DNA of 64,000 bases from Mantis religiosa (lineage: Eukaryota > Arthropoda > Insecta > Mantodea > Mantidae): assembly GCA_030765055.1 (NCBI GenBank), contig CM060950.1, positions 21,427,903 through 21,491,902 on the forward strand, written 5' to 3'. Positions within the stretch are counted from its first letter, which is position 1. Each line of letters begins with the position of its first letter. Below the pieces are notes generated by a model. It worked only from the letters and a program-made list of their open reading frames with translations, had not been told where the DNA came from and did no database searches. The position numbers and the translations under genes were made by a program. Positions 10,306-22,249 of this stretch are shown one piece after another.

Positions 10306-10931
10306 CCATCGGATCGATGGGTGGCGTATCTTTGCAACGGCAAATTAATACTTACGTTCAGGTGTGTCTCGCAGATCATGAGTTCGGATCACTCCACTTA
10401 AGCAAGCAAAAACAGTGTTTGGATGAGTAGAGCCAGACTGAAAAGTCCAATGCCATCGCCGGGATTTGTACCACGGATCTCCCGCTCTCCATGCGCTTGC
10501 TCTAAACCACTAAGCTACTATGGCCAACATGCCGACTCTGGCTAATCAGTTTACCTAAAAAAACATAGTGCTTTAACTATGAAGCCTGGGACTTAAGTAC
10601 TTAGAAAGTAGTAAGTCGCCACAAAAGTTGCGTGTCTAATAGCATATGAGAAACCGTAGTCGTCTACCGGGAAATATACGTGTCAGTTGGAGAATGTCAT
10701 GTCCGCATGATGGCCATAGTAGCTCAGTGGTTTAGAGCAACCGCACGGAGAGCGTGAAATCAGTGGTTCAAATAAGGCTACGGAATTGAACTTTTCAGTC
10801 TGGCTCTACCCATCCAAAAGCCGTTTTTGCTTGCTTAAGTGGAGTGATCCGAACTCATGATCTGCGAGACACACCTGAACGTAAGTATTAATTTGCCGTT
10901 GCAAAGATACGCAAATCATCGACCCGATGGA
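10306..10931. mobile_element. Foldback element with tRNA-like modules in its arms
   Basis: The left arm (10306-10535) is an imperfect reverse complement of the right arm (10700-10931), with a spacer of about 165 bp. The arms run from ttgcaacggcaaattaat outward and include gatcatgagttcggatcac. Each arm contains a tRNA-like module of the 6741 family with recognisable A and B boxes. The spacer holds the body sequence found at 33000-33190. No TSD was seen. It could be a foldback DNA element or a pair of inverted SINE insertions. The arms extend well beyond the tRNA-like part, which favours the first. Confidence 0.65.
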
Positions 10932-11520
<589 letters not shown>

Positions 11521-11566
11521 ATTGTTTTATTTTTTCACCCCATCCGTTAAGAATCTTGTACATTAT

Positions 11567-12041
11567 TGTCACCCGAACGTCCGAACTCCCTATGGAACCG
11601 GCCGGCAGCAGCAGGAGACAGTAGGCGTTCGCGCACGCCCACCCATTTGTCTTACAGCGGTAACGAGGGGTGGCTGGAAAAACATCACAGTGTTGTCTCC
11701 CCGCCCCTTGAGTTCTCGAACATACAGGGTATTTCATCTAATCCGGAACCTTCTAGATTGGCCAGTTGGTTCTATATAAGCAACGCGTCGGGCTGGAGGT
11801 AGTCAGTTCTTTTCGAGCAGTCGTGAGGAGCGCCCAGCGAGGGAACGGACTGTGTACGTGTTTCGGAGAAGTGTACGTTACTGCGTGCAGTGGACCTGTG
11901 ACAGACGAACTGGTGAATTGTAATTGTGTGCATTACGTAATTCTGTGTAATCGGCAAGTGTTCCGATTGTAATTTGGTGGAAATAAAGAACATTTTTGAG
12001 TGGTGCAATTGGACTTTTAATTTCACGAACCCACAAAGTCA
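11567..12041 (+). repeat. 5' LTR of the gypsy element
   Basis: 475 bp, TGTCACCC to AAAGTCA. Contains a TATA-like ctatataagc near 11772 and a poly-A signal (aataaa) near 11984. Confidence 0.9.
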
Positions 12042-12070
12042 CAACTGGCGTCAGGAGTGGAATAACGGCC

Positions 12071-13038
12071 ATGGAATCGGCATTGGAAAGGATTTTGGAG
12101 AAGATGAACGAATTAACAGCGAAGACGGAGGCGGCAAATAACAACCTGGCCGCACAGTTGAAACAAATGAAGGCAGCCAACGACAACATCAAAGAGAAGA
12201 TGGAAGAAATAAAGGCCGAATTAACAGGGAAGACGAAGAAATGAAGGCCGAATTAACAGCGAAGACGGAAACGGAAGACAACAACTTGGCCACGACAATG
12301 ACCGCAAAGATGGCCGAACTGACCACGGAAATGAAGGTGGCGAACGAGGCTCTCGCCGTCAAATATGAAGAACAGTTGGCCGGCGTGAGGGATGACGTGA
12401 CGGAACTGGGCAAGCGGATGGGCCAAGTGGACGAGCGAGTCGAAGACCTGGCGAACCGCTTCAATGACCTAGAGGAAAAGGCCGACAGTAGCGCAAAGTC
12501 CCTGAACACCATGGTGGAGCACGTCGTCGGCAGGAGGCTGAAGGATTTGAAGGCCGACACGCCGGGACGCGACACATCTGCGCGCGTCAAACCTCCCAAG
12601 TATGACGGCGCGGCAACGTTTGAGGTCTTCCGCCGCCAGTTCGCCACAGTGGCCAAGCACAACAAATTGTCACCAGAAGAGGAGGCCACACAGTTAATAG
12701 CCAGCCTCCAGGGACGGGCCGCGGAAGTCCTGAACTCGGTACAGTCAACGGTGGCAACCAAGGACATCTGGGAGGCCCTGGAGAATCGTTTTGGAAACCA
12801 CTGCTTAGCCGCAGCGTACCGCAGCCAGGGGAGACGCTGCAGGAGTTCGCCCTGGCAGTTAAACAACTGGCTAGGAGGGCCCTAGTCGACCTCCCACCAG
12901 AGTTCGTATCCCGGGAAGCTGCCTCCACATTCGTCGACGGGGTTCGAGATACGGAAATTCGTCAGCGCCTAATGCTCGGCGATTATAAAACCATCCACGA
13001 GGCGCTGACAGCAGCATTAAGGATGGAGGCGGAAAGTT
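12071..13038 (+). pseudogene. Gypsy gag, broken
   Basis: Starts at an ATG about 30 nt after the left LTR. The N-terminal part is a long Lys/Glu/Ala-rich coiled coil with internal near-repeats. A stop at 12242 and a frame change interrupt it. The capsid part follows (PPKYDGAATFEVFRRQF, near 12595-12650), and after another frame change near 12800-12840 it continues to a stop at about 13038. A zinc-knuckle relic lies downstream at 13130-13171 (C-x2-C-x4-D-x4-C, with the usual His replaced by Asp). Gag would form the particle that packages the RNA. Confidence 0.8.
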
Positions 13039-13269
13039 AACAGCTATCCCGACGTCGAGGACGAGGAGTGTCCGCTATACCGGAGACAGAAGACCAGCCG
13101 AGGGACGCCGGCGAACAACCAGTGGCCTGTGTTGGTGGTGTGGACAGCCCGGAGACCTGCAAAGAGGCTGTCCACACCAGGAAGAGCAGCCGGAAAACGA
13201 GTAAGGGCCGTCGTGGAGAGGGGCACGTCGGCGCCATCACCACCATCCCCTCGAGTGACACTGCACGCC

Positions 13270-16200
13270 GTCGCCCGGCGTATGGATGACAGCCTCATCG
13301 CGGACGGTTGGGTAAGAGGAAAGTCGTACCGCGTGCTGGTGGACACCGGGGCGGCCGTGACATCAGACCTGTCGTGGCGAAGGGTTTGCCGACAAGGAAG
13401 CCGAGCCGACCATACCAGCTCGTCACGGCATCGGGCGATACCTTGCCTGTGGAGAAGGAGGCCCTGCTGAAGCTGACCTTGAGAAGGAGCACCGTACGTC
13501 TGTGGGTGTTCGTCGCGAAAGTGATTGAGGAGGTGGTACTGGGATTGGATGCCCTCAGGAGCCATGAGGCGACGGTCGACGTCGGCAATAAGGTCCTGCG
13601 GCTCAACGGAGAAGAGGTTATACTCCGTCAACCAGAAGAGCGCCTTGGAATTTGCAGGGTCGGCTTGAGCGAAGACATGGTTGTCCCCTGGAGGAGCGAG
13701 GTGGTAGTGACGGCGCGACTGGAAGGCCAGAGAACCAGGTACATGATGCTGGACCAGAAGACGCCTGTACACGGACTGTGTAGCCAGGGCATTGCTGCCA
13801 TGCCGAGAGGAGGTGCCAGTGAGACTGCTAAATCCAACGGACACCGATCACGACGTCCAGGCCGGGACGGAGTTGGGAGCGTACGAGCCCGTGGTTAGCG
13901 TAACAGCAATCGACAAGACGCAGGAGCCGGTGCCGACTCAACACCTGGGGCCCCGGCTAGAAGGCTTACAGGAGAGGGCGGCCGACCACCTGACCGCAGA
14001 GCAGCTGGAGAAAGTTCGACAACTGCTAAGACGATACCAGCGCGTCTTCAGCCAAGGTAATAGTGACTACGGCCGCACGGACAAGGTGCTTCACCGCATC
14101 GAAACCGGAGACGCCCGGCCTATTCGGCAACCACCTAGACGCGTTCCGCTGGCGAAGCAAGGGGCGGTACGAGACATGCTGGAGGACATAAGATCCAGGG
14201 GGAGTGATTGAAGAGTCGGACAGCTCTTGGTGTTCCCCTGTAGTCTTGGTGACGAAGAAGAACGGCGAGCTGCGCTTCTGCGTAGACTACAGGAAGCTGA
14301 ACGCTGTCACACGGAAGGACTGTTTTCCCTTACCCCGGATTGACGACACCCTGAACACGCTAGCTGGTGCACAGTGGTTCTCGACCCTGGACCTGAAGTC
14401 GGGCTACTGGCAGGTAGCTCTAGACCCAAGAGACAAGGAGAAGACCGCATTCTCGACAGGCCAAGGGGTCTGGCAGCTCATGGTAATGCCCTTTGGCCTC
14501 TGCAACCCACCAGCTACCTTCCAACGCCTCATGGAGTCAGTGATGAGAGGGCTGACTTACGACGCCTGCCTGCTATACCTGGACGACATCATCATCGTTG
14601 GAAAGACTTTTGAAGATCACCTCGAGAATCTGAGTAAGGTGCTACAGAGACTGCAGGCGACCAACTTGAAGCTGAACGCGAAGAAGTGCCAGCTCTTCCG
14701 CAAGGAAGTGAACTACTTCAGCCACATAGTCTCAGCAACCAGAGTGGCCACAGACCCGGAGAAGACACAGGCTGTGAGATATTGGCCTCGCCCAAAGGAT
14801 AAGAAAGAGTTGCGCAGTTTCCTGGGGCTGTGCAGTTGTTACCGGCGCTTCATAAAGGGGTTCTCCAACATTGCCAAACCCCTCACCCGCCTGACAGAGG
14901 AACACCGGCCTTATGTGTGGACGGAGGACGCCGAAGACGCTTTCCAGCACCTGAAGAAGATCCTATGCAGTGCTCCAAATTTGGGATTTCCACAACCGGG
15001 TGGCGCCTTCATTGTGGACACCGACGCCAGCGACCATTGCATTGGAGGTGTCCTATCGCAGATCCAGGACGGCCATGAGCGGGTGATAGCCTACTACAGC
15101 AAGACGCTATCCAAGGCAGAGAAAAACTACTGCGTCACCCGGCGAGAATTATTGGCCGTAGTAAAGACCATTGAGTACTTCCACAAGTACCTGTACGGTC
15201 AGCCATTCCACCTGAGGACTGACCATTCCGCCCTAACCCAGCTATTGAGCTTTAAGAACCTGGAAGGCCAGACAGCACGTTGGGTTCTGGGGCTGCAGGA
15301 GTACGACTTCTCGGTACATCGCAGAGGGAAGAGCCACGGTAACGCAGACGCCATGTCCCGAAGACCCTGTCCAGAAGAGTGCGGCCAGTGCACAAGAGTG
15401 GAAGAGAAGGAGCCTGCCGCAGCAGTTCGAGTGGTCACGGCAGTGCCTGCGGATGGCTGGGATAGCGCAGGCCTGAGGAGGAAGCAGCTGACGGACGCAG
15501 ACTTGGGGCCTCTCTTGAGGGAAGTGGAGACAGGGACGACACCAACCTGGTAGGACATCGCACCGAGGAGCGCCACCTACAAGTCTTACTGGGCCCAATT
15601 GGACTCGTTGAAGACCAGAGAGGGCGTGCTCTTCCGGGTATGAAAATCGCCCGATGGGAAGACGCAGAGAGAACAGTTGGTACTTCCCCGAAGTAAGGTC
15701 CCGGAAGTCTTGGAGGAAGTGCACGCCGGTACTTCAGGAGGACACCTGGGAGCGAACCGAACGATTGACAAACTACGGCAGCGCTACCACTGGCTGAGGC
15801 TGCGAGCAGACGCTGAGAGATGTGCCGTCAATGTCACGTGTGCGCAGCGAGTCTCGGCCCCCAGACTAGGAGCCGAGGTCGCATGCAGCAGTAGAACGTC
15901 GGAGTGCCATTCGAAGGGATCGCCGTCGGCATAGCTGGACCATTTCCGATGTCCAACCGAGGCAACAAGTACCTGATGGTGGTCGTGGACTACTTCACTA
16001 AGTGGCCGGAGGTGTATGCCATCCCGAACCAAGAGGCAAGGACAATCACAGACTGCCTCGTGGAGCAAGTGTTCTGTCGTTTTGGGGTACCGATAGAGCT
16101 GCACTGTGACAGGGCACCAATTTTGAGTCCAACCTGGTGAAAGAGGCACTACAAAGGCTTGGGGTGAACAAGACCCGCACGACGCCTATACATCCCCAGT

Positions 16201-16768
16201 CGGATGACATGGTCGAAAGATACATCAAGAACTCAGAGGAACACCTGAGGAAGGTTGTGGCCAGCCATCACGAGACTGGGACGTCAAGGTGCCTCTGTTT
16301 TTGCTGGCCTACTTCTCGTCTACACACGACACAACTGGAATGACGCCAGCCACCTTAATGTTCGGCCGAGAGTTACGCTTCCCTTGTGACCTGGCTTTTG
16401 GAAGACCTCCGGAAGCGAAACAGCCAGCTACCGAGTATGTGGAGAACTTGGTGGACCATCTCCACGACATGCACGAGATGGCTCGCCAGAACATCCAGAA
16501 GGCGAGCAACCGCATGAAGACCAGGTATGACAGGCAAGCCAACAGCCAAGGGTTCCAGCAAGGTGACCTGGTCTGGTTGTACCGTCCTACCCGGGCCAAA
16601 GGACTCTGCCCGAAGCTCCAGCAACCATGGCAAGGACCGTACCGAGTGGTGAAGAGGATTAACGACGTGGTCTACCAGATCCAGAAGGTTCCCCGAGGGA
16701 AGGTGTTGGTGGTACACCTGGATCGCCTCGCACGCTACGATGGTGCTGTTCGGGAGGACCAGCTCTGA
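13270..16768 (+). pseudogene. Gypsy pol (protease-RT-RNase H-integrase), broken
   Basis: Domains in order, each recognisable but not in one frame. Protease: VLVDTGAAVT near 13330, with its flap and C-terminal part in another frame (VLGLDALRSHEATV). RT: FCVDYRKLNAVT near 14280 and the catalytic YLDD at 14576-14587. RNase H: IVDTDASDHCIGGVL near 15010-15060, then LRTDHSAL. Integrase: HHCC region near 15720-15850 with damaged cysteines; core from about 15920, where DYFTKWPEVY is clear but the second block reads HCDRA; C-terminal part with LVWLYRP near 16570. A stop at 15551 and frameshifts near 13330-13440, 14205, 15900, 16135 and 16290 inactivate it. The RT-RNase H block (14204-15550) is open for 449 codons and is the best preserved part. 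Confidence 0.85.
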
Positions 16769-16779
16769 GGAGGGAGCAG

Positions 16780-17257
16780 TGTCACCCGAACGTCGGAACT
16801 CCCTATAGAACCGGCCGACAGCAGCAGCAGGAGACGATAGGCGTTTGCCCACGCCCACCCATTTATCTTATAGCGGTAACGAGGGGTGGCTGGAAAACCA
16901 TCACTGTGGCGTCTCTTTCCCCTCCCCTTGAGTTCTCGAACATACAGGATATTTCATCTAATCCGGAACCTTCTAGATTGTCCAGTTGGTCCTATATAAG
17001 CAACGCGTCGGGCTGGAGACAGTTCTTGTCGAGCAGTCGTGAGGAGCGCCCAGCGAGGGAACGGACTGTGGACGTGCATCGGAGAAGTGTACGTAACTGC
17101 GTGCAGTGGACCTGTGAGAGACGAACTGGTGAATTGTAATTGTGTGCATTACGTAATTCTCTGTAATCGGCAAGTGTTCCGATTGTAATTCGGTGGAAAT
17201 AAAGGACATTTTTGAGTGGTGCAATTGGACTTTTAATTCCACGAACCCACAAAGTCA
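16780..17257 (+). repeat. 3' LTR of the gypsy element
   Basis: 478 bp, same ends as the 5' LTR. Small substitutions and short indels separate the two. Confidence 0.9.
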
Positions 17258-17261
17258 TTAT

Positions 17262-17866
17262 TATGGGACACATCAGCATATGGAATGTAGCTGAACGTTG
17301 TTTTTCTTAATACAAATAATTTTTAGATGTAACTGAGGATCATTTGTTTTCACACCTGAAAAATGTTGCTGTTATAAGCTCTAATGGAAAGAATTAAGTT
17401 CACTTCAACAGAAGTTCCAGTCCACAAAATCGCTGAGTTTTACAACAGCATTTTATTGCTTTAATAGTTTTTATAGTTTGTTAATGCAAATTTTCAGGAT
17501 AAAAAAACAAAGGACGAAAATAACATAATTTCCTTTTTTTAATTTCATTTTGTGAGGTTTTTTGTAGAATGTTGCAGAGCTATGAGGCGTATTGACCTTG
17601 ACAAGTGCTGTATGCGCTTGTTATCTTGTGTATTAGAAAAGCGAAATATTAGTGACCTGATATACAGCAAGTGATGAAACACAAATAAAGTATTTTGTAG
17701 CTGTGTGTGTCTGATATAAAAAATTAGCCAATTAATTATTACACACAAATGTAAGTTATTAATGCAGCTGTCGGCTTTTTCGCTTGACTCAAAGGAATTT
17801 TAATTCTCTTTTCTTTTTCCTTGTACTCAATCACGTCTCTAAACAGTGTATAGTGGCGCTGTTCGA
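17262..17866. other. No recognisable feature
   Basis: AT-rich, no domain or repeat recognised. Confidence 0.5.
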
Positions 17867-18113
17867 ACGGTTACCATGGATTTATCTTTGGTAATAGATA
17901 CCTCTTCGGTAACGCACTGATTACTCCACGTGGAGTGAACATATATCTGTCATTTGTGATTTCTGCAGATTCCATGGTTGAAGTGATGCGTTCTTTGGTG
18001 CTTAGCACTCGACCGGGAGGCCCGTCAGTACTCCTCTCACTCTTACAGGAATAATCAGTGCGTTATCTGAGAGGTTTCTGTTAACAGATAAATCCATGGT
18101 AACCGTTCCAGCA
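17867..18113. repeat. Foldback/MITE-like inverted repeat
   Basis: The arm at about 17867-17931 (containing ggttaccatggatttatct) is an imperfect reverse complement of about 18049-18113, with a spacer near 120 bp. It contains no coding sequence and no clear TSD. It could be a MITE or a rearranged repeat end. Confidence 0.5.
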
Positions 18114-18311
18114 GCTGGACTATACATGTACTCGCCGTGTTTGTGCGATAGGCTTGCGTAACTCTTTTGTTGGCAAATTTTCCGGTACATTTCCCCGCTT
18201 TGCCATGTAGTAATTACATATTTTCTGGGCTGTTAATGCACCTATACCAATTTTAAATTGCGTTACTACATACATAGTTTGCATTGTTTAATACACACTA
18301 TCATAGAGTAC

Positions 18312-18591
18312 CAAAATAGGCTCAGTCGGTAGAGCAGCTACCTGCCGTACTAGGAGTTCCGGGTTCTATTCCCGGCGATGGGGGTGGGGATTTTTCTCTC
18401 ACCAAGATATCTCCTCATCTTCCCCAGAGTTTGGAAGTACGAATGAGAGTGCGAATGTGTGTGTGATCTAATGATTAAAGCCCAACGAATACGAGCTAAC
18501 ACCTTCGAGATGTTCTAAAGGAGAACGGCCGACAATATGACCATTGGAGTTAATGGCGGGGTATAAATGGAACAAATGAAAACGAAAACAA
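18312..18591 (+). mobile_element. tRNA-derived SINE (family C)
   Basis: Head with A box (aggctcagtcggtagagc) and B box (gggttctattcccgg), followed by a non-coding body and an A-rich tail (gaaaacgaaaacaaaaaag). Only one copy was seen in the window. Confidence 0.7.
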
Positions 18592-18760
18592 AAAAGATGC
18601 GCGGTTTGTTGAAATTACATAGAGTTGTCACATTTTTCACCCATACATACGTATTACCTATCACTGTTACTGCAAGGAGCATTAGATCTCGCAAGATGGG
18701 TGACTCATATATACTCTCATATACTCATTTCCTAGTAAATAGATCCACTAAGACTGTGAT
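18592..18760 (+). repeat. Dispersed repeat also present at 44743-44905
   Basis: The two segments share a collinear series of matches (cattagatct, catgggtgactcatat against gatgggtgactcatat, gtaaa, atccactaa). The other copy lies in the long third intron region of the Harbinger Myb-like gene, so this may be a degraded Harbinger piece or a separate element. Confidence 0.5.
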
Positions 18761-19396
18761 TAAACTACTAAATCTTGAGCACAACCGGACAATTTGCGTT
18801 GATCTCAAAATGGTTAATTTTGTGCTAGGTCAACAGAGGGGTTTTACAAAGTAACAATGCTTTATTTGTATATTGGGACATCCGAACACCAAATAGGTAC
18901 TAGAGTGGTACTAGAATTACATGGAGTGGCGGATAGTGAGACTCTGCAAGCCGGTATGCCAAATATTGTCAATGATTCACTTGTCAGCCGAGAAAAACAT
19001 TATTTTCCCTCCACTCCACATCAAACTCGGTTTGTTTAAACAGTTTGTTAAAGTATTAGATATGATGAATGTTTCCTCCATATAGTCCGCGTTTTTTCAT
19101 CTTTTTCCCTTGAAAAGATACACATAGAATGTCAAGTTTTAAAAATAACTAACGATCCTGAAAGTAGTTGCTTATGTGTACAAATTGCCATGAATTTCCA
19201 ATGGTGGGTTCAGTTGAATCACAGATTGCGTTGAATTCACAGGTTCATTTCGTCTGCTTTTTTCCATCCTACAATATTGGCAGCCCTTATGCGCAATAGG
19301 GAAACATTGATTTTAGAAGTGGGAGTTGTTTATAGAGCAGCCTAGCATCCTGAGGTACACATTTAAGTTTTAAAAGAAAGAGTGTAACAGTGTGAT
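18761..19396. other. Upstream region of the RNF8-like gene
   Basis: No repeat or coding signal was recognised. It presumably holds the promoter and 5' UTR of the gene at 19418, but no core promoter element could be assigned by eye. Confidence 0.35.
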
Positions 19397-19417
19397 TTGT
19401 GTTTTACAATTCGAATA

Positions 19418-21088
19418 ATGACTGATAACTCCACAATGGATGGGGCACCTAGGAATACGAAACGGGAGTCAGAAAAATTTCCCGTGTTGATTGGATGCAG
19501 CACTTCTACCTCAAATGAAGAAATCGTGTTGTCACATTCAGATTTTGTCATTGGCAGAAATGTTACCGCATCATATAACATACGACATATTTGTGTTTCA
19601 AAACAGCAGTGTGTTTTTCGACTTTGTGGCGAACAATGGACAGTTTGCGATATGAGTAAATTTGGGACTTATGTAAACAATAAGAAAGTAGAGAACAGTC
19701 AACCTACACCTTTAACTGATGGTGATGAATTGCGTTTTGGGCTTAGTGATGTTAGATATATGTTCTTTAGCAGTTCATCAAATATAAATTCACCAAGCAA
19801 GAAACGGAAACTAAATCTTCAGTTTCAAAATTTGGAGCAACAAGGACAAGTGTTACCAAAGGGAATGAAGAAAATGCTGAGTGGGAGTTCTATGACAAAT
19901 CATAATAAAAATCAGCCTGGACCTTCCGAAGTACCGGGAAGGTTAAAAATAGATGGATCAGATAATGTGCAGCAAAATCATAAAGCAAGGGAAATTGGGC
20001 AGATGGAAGCAAAGTATACCGAAGAAATGAATAAAGAGAAGCTTTTAAAGGAAAACAAAATGTTGGAGAAAATGTTGAAAGGTGTGCAAAGAAAACTGGA
20101 GGAGAAAGAAAGAGAAGGAACCTTGTTGAACAAGAGATTGCAAGAGAAAGAGGAGCAAAGACTTAAAGATTTGAAGGAAGAAAAGGCTAGGAACAAAAAA
20201 CTAAAACAAGAAGTTGCTAAGAAAAAAGCACTTTTAGAAATTCTAAAAGCTGAAATTGCTGAAAAAGAAGAAACTCTTAAGGCACAGCTACAGCATAAAA
20301 TCGGGAAGCTACAAAGTGAAAAAGAAGAAATAGAGAACGATATAAAATATGTACAGTTAATAAAGGAAGTTGAATCTGCAGCAAATGTTAAAAGATTGCA
20401 GGAAGAATTGGATAAAGTGAAAACAGAATTGGCAAATAATACAGGAAAAAAGCAGCTTCTGGAAAAAGAACTGGAAATTACAGCAAAAAGTGTGCAACAA
20501 CAGGTAACAGAATCAACCCTTAAAGCAAAGCAAGAAGCATTGCAAAACTTCGGCCAGCTGGTTGAAACCGAGCTACAGTGCAGTATTTGCAATGAACTTT
20601 TTGTAGCAGCAGTCACGTTGAATTGTTCCCACACTTTCTGCCGTATGTGTATCAATCTTTGGAAGAAGGAGAAGAAGGATTGTCCAGTGTGCAGAGCCCC
20701 CATCAAGATTGAAACCCGTTCTGTTATCCTGGATGCCTTTATCGACAAAATTGCTGAAAATCTTACCACTGAACTACGAGACAAGAGGCAAGAAATTGTT
20801 CGAGAAAGGCAACAACAAGAGCTTCTGTCTGAAGCCAGCACCAGTACCAGACAACAAGGAAGACGGGGAAGATCTCAGCATACAAATGTATCTGTTGACA
20901 TTCCAGTAATTTTAATTAGCAGTGATGATACTTCTTCTGATAGTGAAATTGAAAGTTCAATGAGTATGTTGGAAACTGATGATTCATTGTCTTCTGTTGA
21001 AGGTGGCCCAGATGCATATGGGAGATATGGTTCGTGTTATATTTGTCAGGGAAGGGGACATAGGGCAAATGGTTGCCCCTTCCGTTAA
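19418..21088 (+). CDS. RNF8: RNF8-like FHA-RING E3 ubiquitin ligase, intronless
   Basis: 556 codons from the ATG at 19418. The frame is open 7 codons further upstream without an ATG. An N-terminal FHA domain (about residues 28-115) has the FVIGRN turn and FGTYVNNKK, the phosphothreonine-binding fold. A long Lys/Glu-rich coiled coil spans about 180-385. The C3HC4 RING is at 388-425 (CSICNELF to CPVCRAPI), with all eight ligands in place. A SUMO-interaction-like stretch (DIPVILISSDD) follows an Arg/Gln-rich linker, and a CCHC knuckle (C-x2-C-x4-H-x4-C) starts at residue 540. FHA followed by coiled coil and RING is the RNF8 order; RNF8 marks chromatin at DNA breaks with ubiquitin in the nucleus. 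The C-terminal knuckle is extra to vertebrate RNF8 as I know it. CHFR is the alternative but lacks this coil. The single uninterrupted exon contrasts with the huge introns nearby, so a retrocopy origin is possible. Confidence 0.85.
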   Translation: MTDNSTMDGAPRNTKRESEKFPVLIGCSTSTSNEEIVLSHSDFVIGRNVTASYNIRHICVSKQQCVFRLCGEQWTVCDMSKFGTYVNNKKVENSQPTPLTDGDELRFGLSDVRYMFFSSSSNINSPSKKRKLNLQFQNLEQQGQVLPKGMKKMLSGSSMTNHNKNQPGPSEVPGRLKIDGSDNVQQNHKAREIGQMEAKYTEEMNKEKLLKENKMLEKMLKGVQRKLEEKEREGTLLNKRLQEKEEQRLKDLKEEKARNKKLKQEVAKKKALLEILKAEIAEKEETLKAQLQHKIGKLQSEKEEIENDIKYVQLIKEVESAANVKRLQEELDKVKTELANNTGKKQLLEKELEITAKSVQQQVTESTLKAKQEALQNFGQLVETELQCSICNELFVAAVTLNCSHTFCRMCINLWKKEKKDCPVCRAPIKIETRSVILDAFIDKIAENLTTELRDKRQEIVRERQQQELLSEASTSTRQQGRRGRSQHTNVSVDIPVILISSDDTSSDSEIESSMSMLETDDSLSSVEGGPDAYGRYGSCYICQGRGHRANGCPFR

Positions 21089-21111
21089 CTCACTGGATGT
21101 ATGCTTATATA

Positions 21112-21133
21112 AATAAATTATTTTCATAATAAA
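21112..21133 (+). terminator. Poly-A signals of the RNF8-like gene
   Basis: Two AATAAA hexamers (21112-21117 and 21128-21133) start within 40 nt of the stop codon, which gives a very short 3' UTR. Confidence 0.6.
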
Positions 21134-22249
21134 TTATGTTGCTCCATTTAAAAAAAGCCTGATGTGTGCATTCACATGATTTTCTTTGTTAATTTGTACT
21201 GTCCGTCAGTACATCAGTTTATGGGACTAGGACTGTAGTAGTCTGTTTATCAGTAAACAATACTAGGCACATAGTGATACTTGAAGCTGAACATGTGCTT
21301 GTGGTTCTGCTTATCAATGTTAGAATGTGTATTCGGGTTAGATTAAAGCAAAGAAATCACTGAAAATAGTGAAAATTAAATGTTTGTGCAATATTCTTAG
21401 CTTATAAAAATGACACACTCACCTCAATCAAATGGAGTAGCCAGCTATTCTTCGAATCCACACATTTTCTGTATAGGAGGAAGAATTGCTGCTGTCATCT
21501 TCCAGTGAAATGCCAGTAGTTTTATTTGATTTTTCAGCTAACCAGCTTTCTTCCAGGAATAATTTTCTACCTTTTATACATTTTTGCTAAAGTCCTGCCA
21601 GTCTGTTTTGGTCTCAAGTGATATACCGTCTATCGTTATTCACACAATTTCTGTAAGGTTATACATAATACATATTATATTTCTGTCTCTGTTTATTGCA
21701 CTGTGGTACAACCAAGTTCTATGGGATTATATGAGGGCAGGGCAAGAGTGATTGCAGCTCAGTGAAACCAAAATTGCATCTAGAAAGGTTTATTTCAATC
21801 AGCCTGTAAAAGTTCTGTTTTATCCATATGTCTGTCATACTGAACCTTTCTTTTTCTGTAATAATAACATAGTATATTTCACAGCACTTCTAGGCAGGGT
21901 TTATCTGTCTCTACTCTGAAATAAGGAGCATCGGCTAACACTTAAATTGAAGAAGGGGGCAAATTAGGAGCCAGCTTTTCTCACATCCATTATTCCAAGT
22001 TCACATTGTAAATTTTTTCATGATAAACCTGCAGCTATATGCCTTATAAACAAGAAAAGAATTTTCCAGAAATCGTATTTTATCAGCCATTCCATGCATT
22101 AGTGTTTGTGTGAATCTAAATTCCTTCTTACTTTACCAGCAATTGCAACTAACCACTGACTTTTCATCAGTGTAGAAGATACTTATTCCATTTCCCATAA
22201 GTGCTTTATTTTAATCAGATATAATCATGCTTCCAATACTTCCCCTGTT
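21134..22249. other. No recognisable feature
   Basis: About 1.1 kb of AT-rich sequence with no recognised coding or repeat content. Confidence 0.5.

Larger units (their letters stand above)
11563..17261 (+). mobile_element. Ty3/gypsy LTR retrotransposon, complete but inactivated
   Basis: Two LTRs (11567-12041 and 16780-17257) start with TG and end with CA, and are flanked by a 4-bp TSD TTAT (11563-11566 and 17258-17261). A primer-binding-site-like stretch (tggcgtcaggagtgg) follows the left LTR by a few bases, and a purine-rich tract (gaggagggagcag) abuts the right LTR. Internal order is gag, protease, RT, RNase H, integrase, which is the Ty3/gypsy order. All parts are present, but several frameshifts and stops break the coding region. 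The two LTRs differ at roughly two to three dozen positions by eye, so the insertion is not recent. There is no envelope-like frame. Confidence 0.9.

Noticed and set aside
12189..16858. Many minus-strand frames of 100-270 codons
   Set aside because: Antisense shadows of the GC-rich gypsy coding region.
19978..20841. 287-codon minus-strand frame
   Set aside because: Antisense shadow of the RNF8-like coiled coil and RING.
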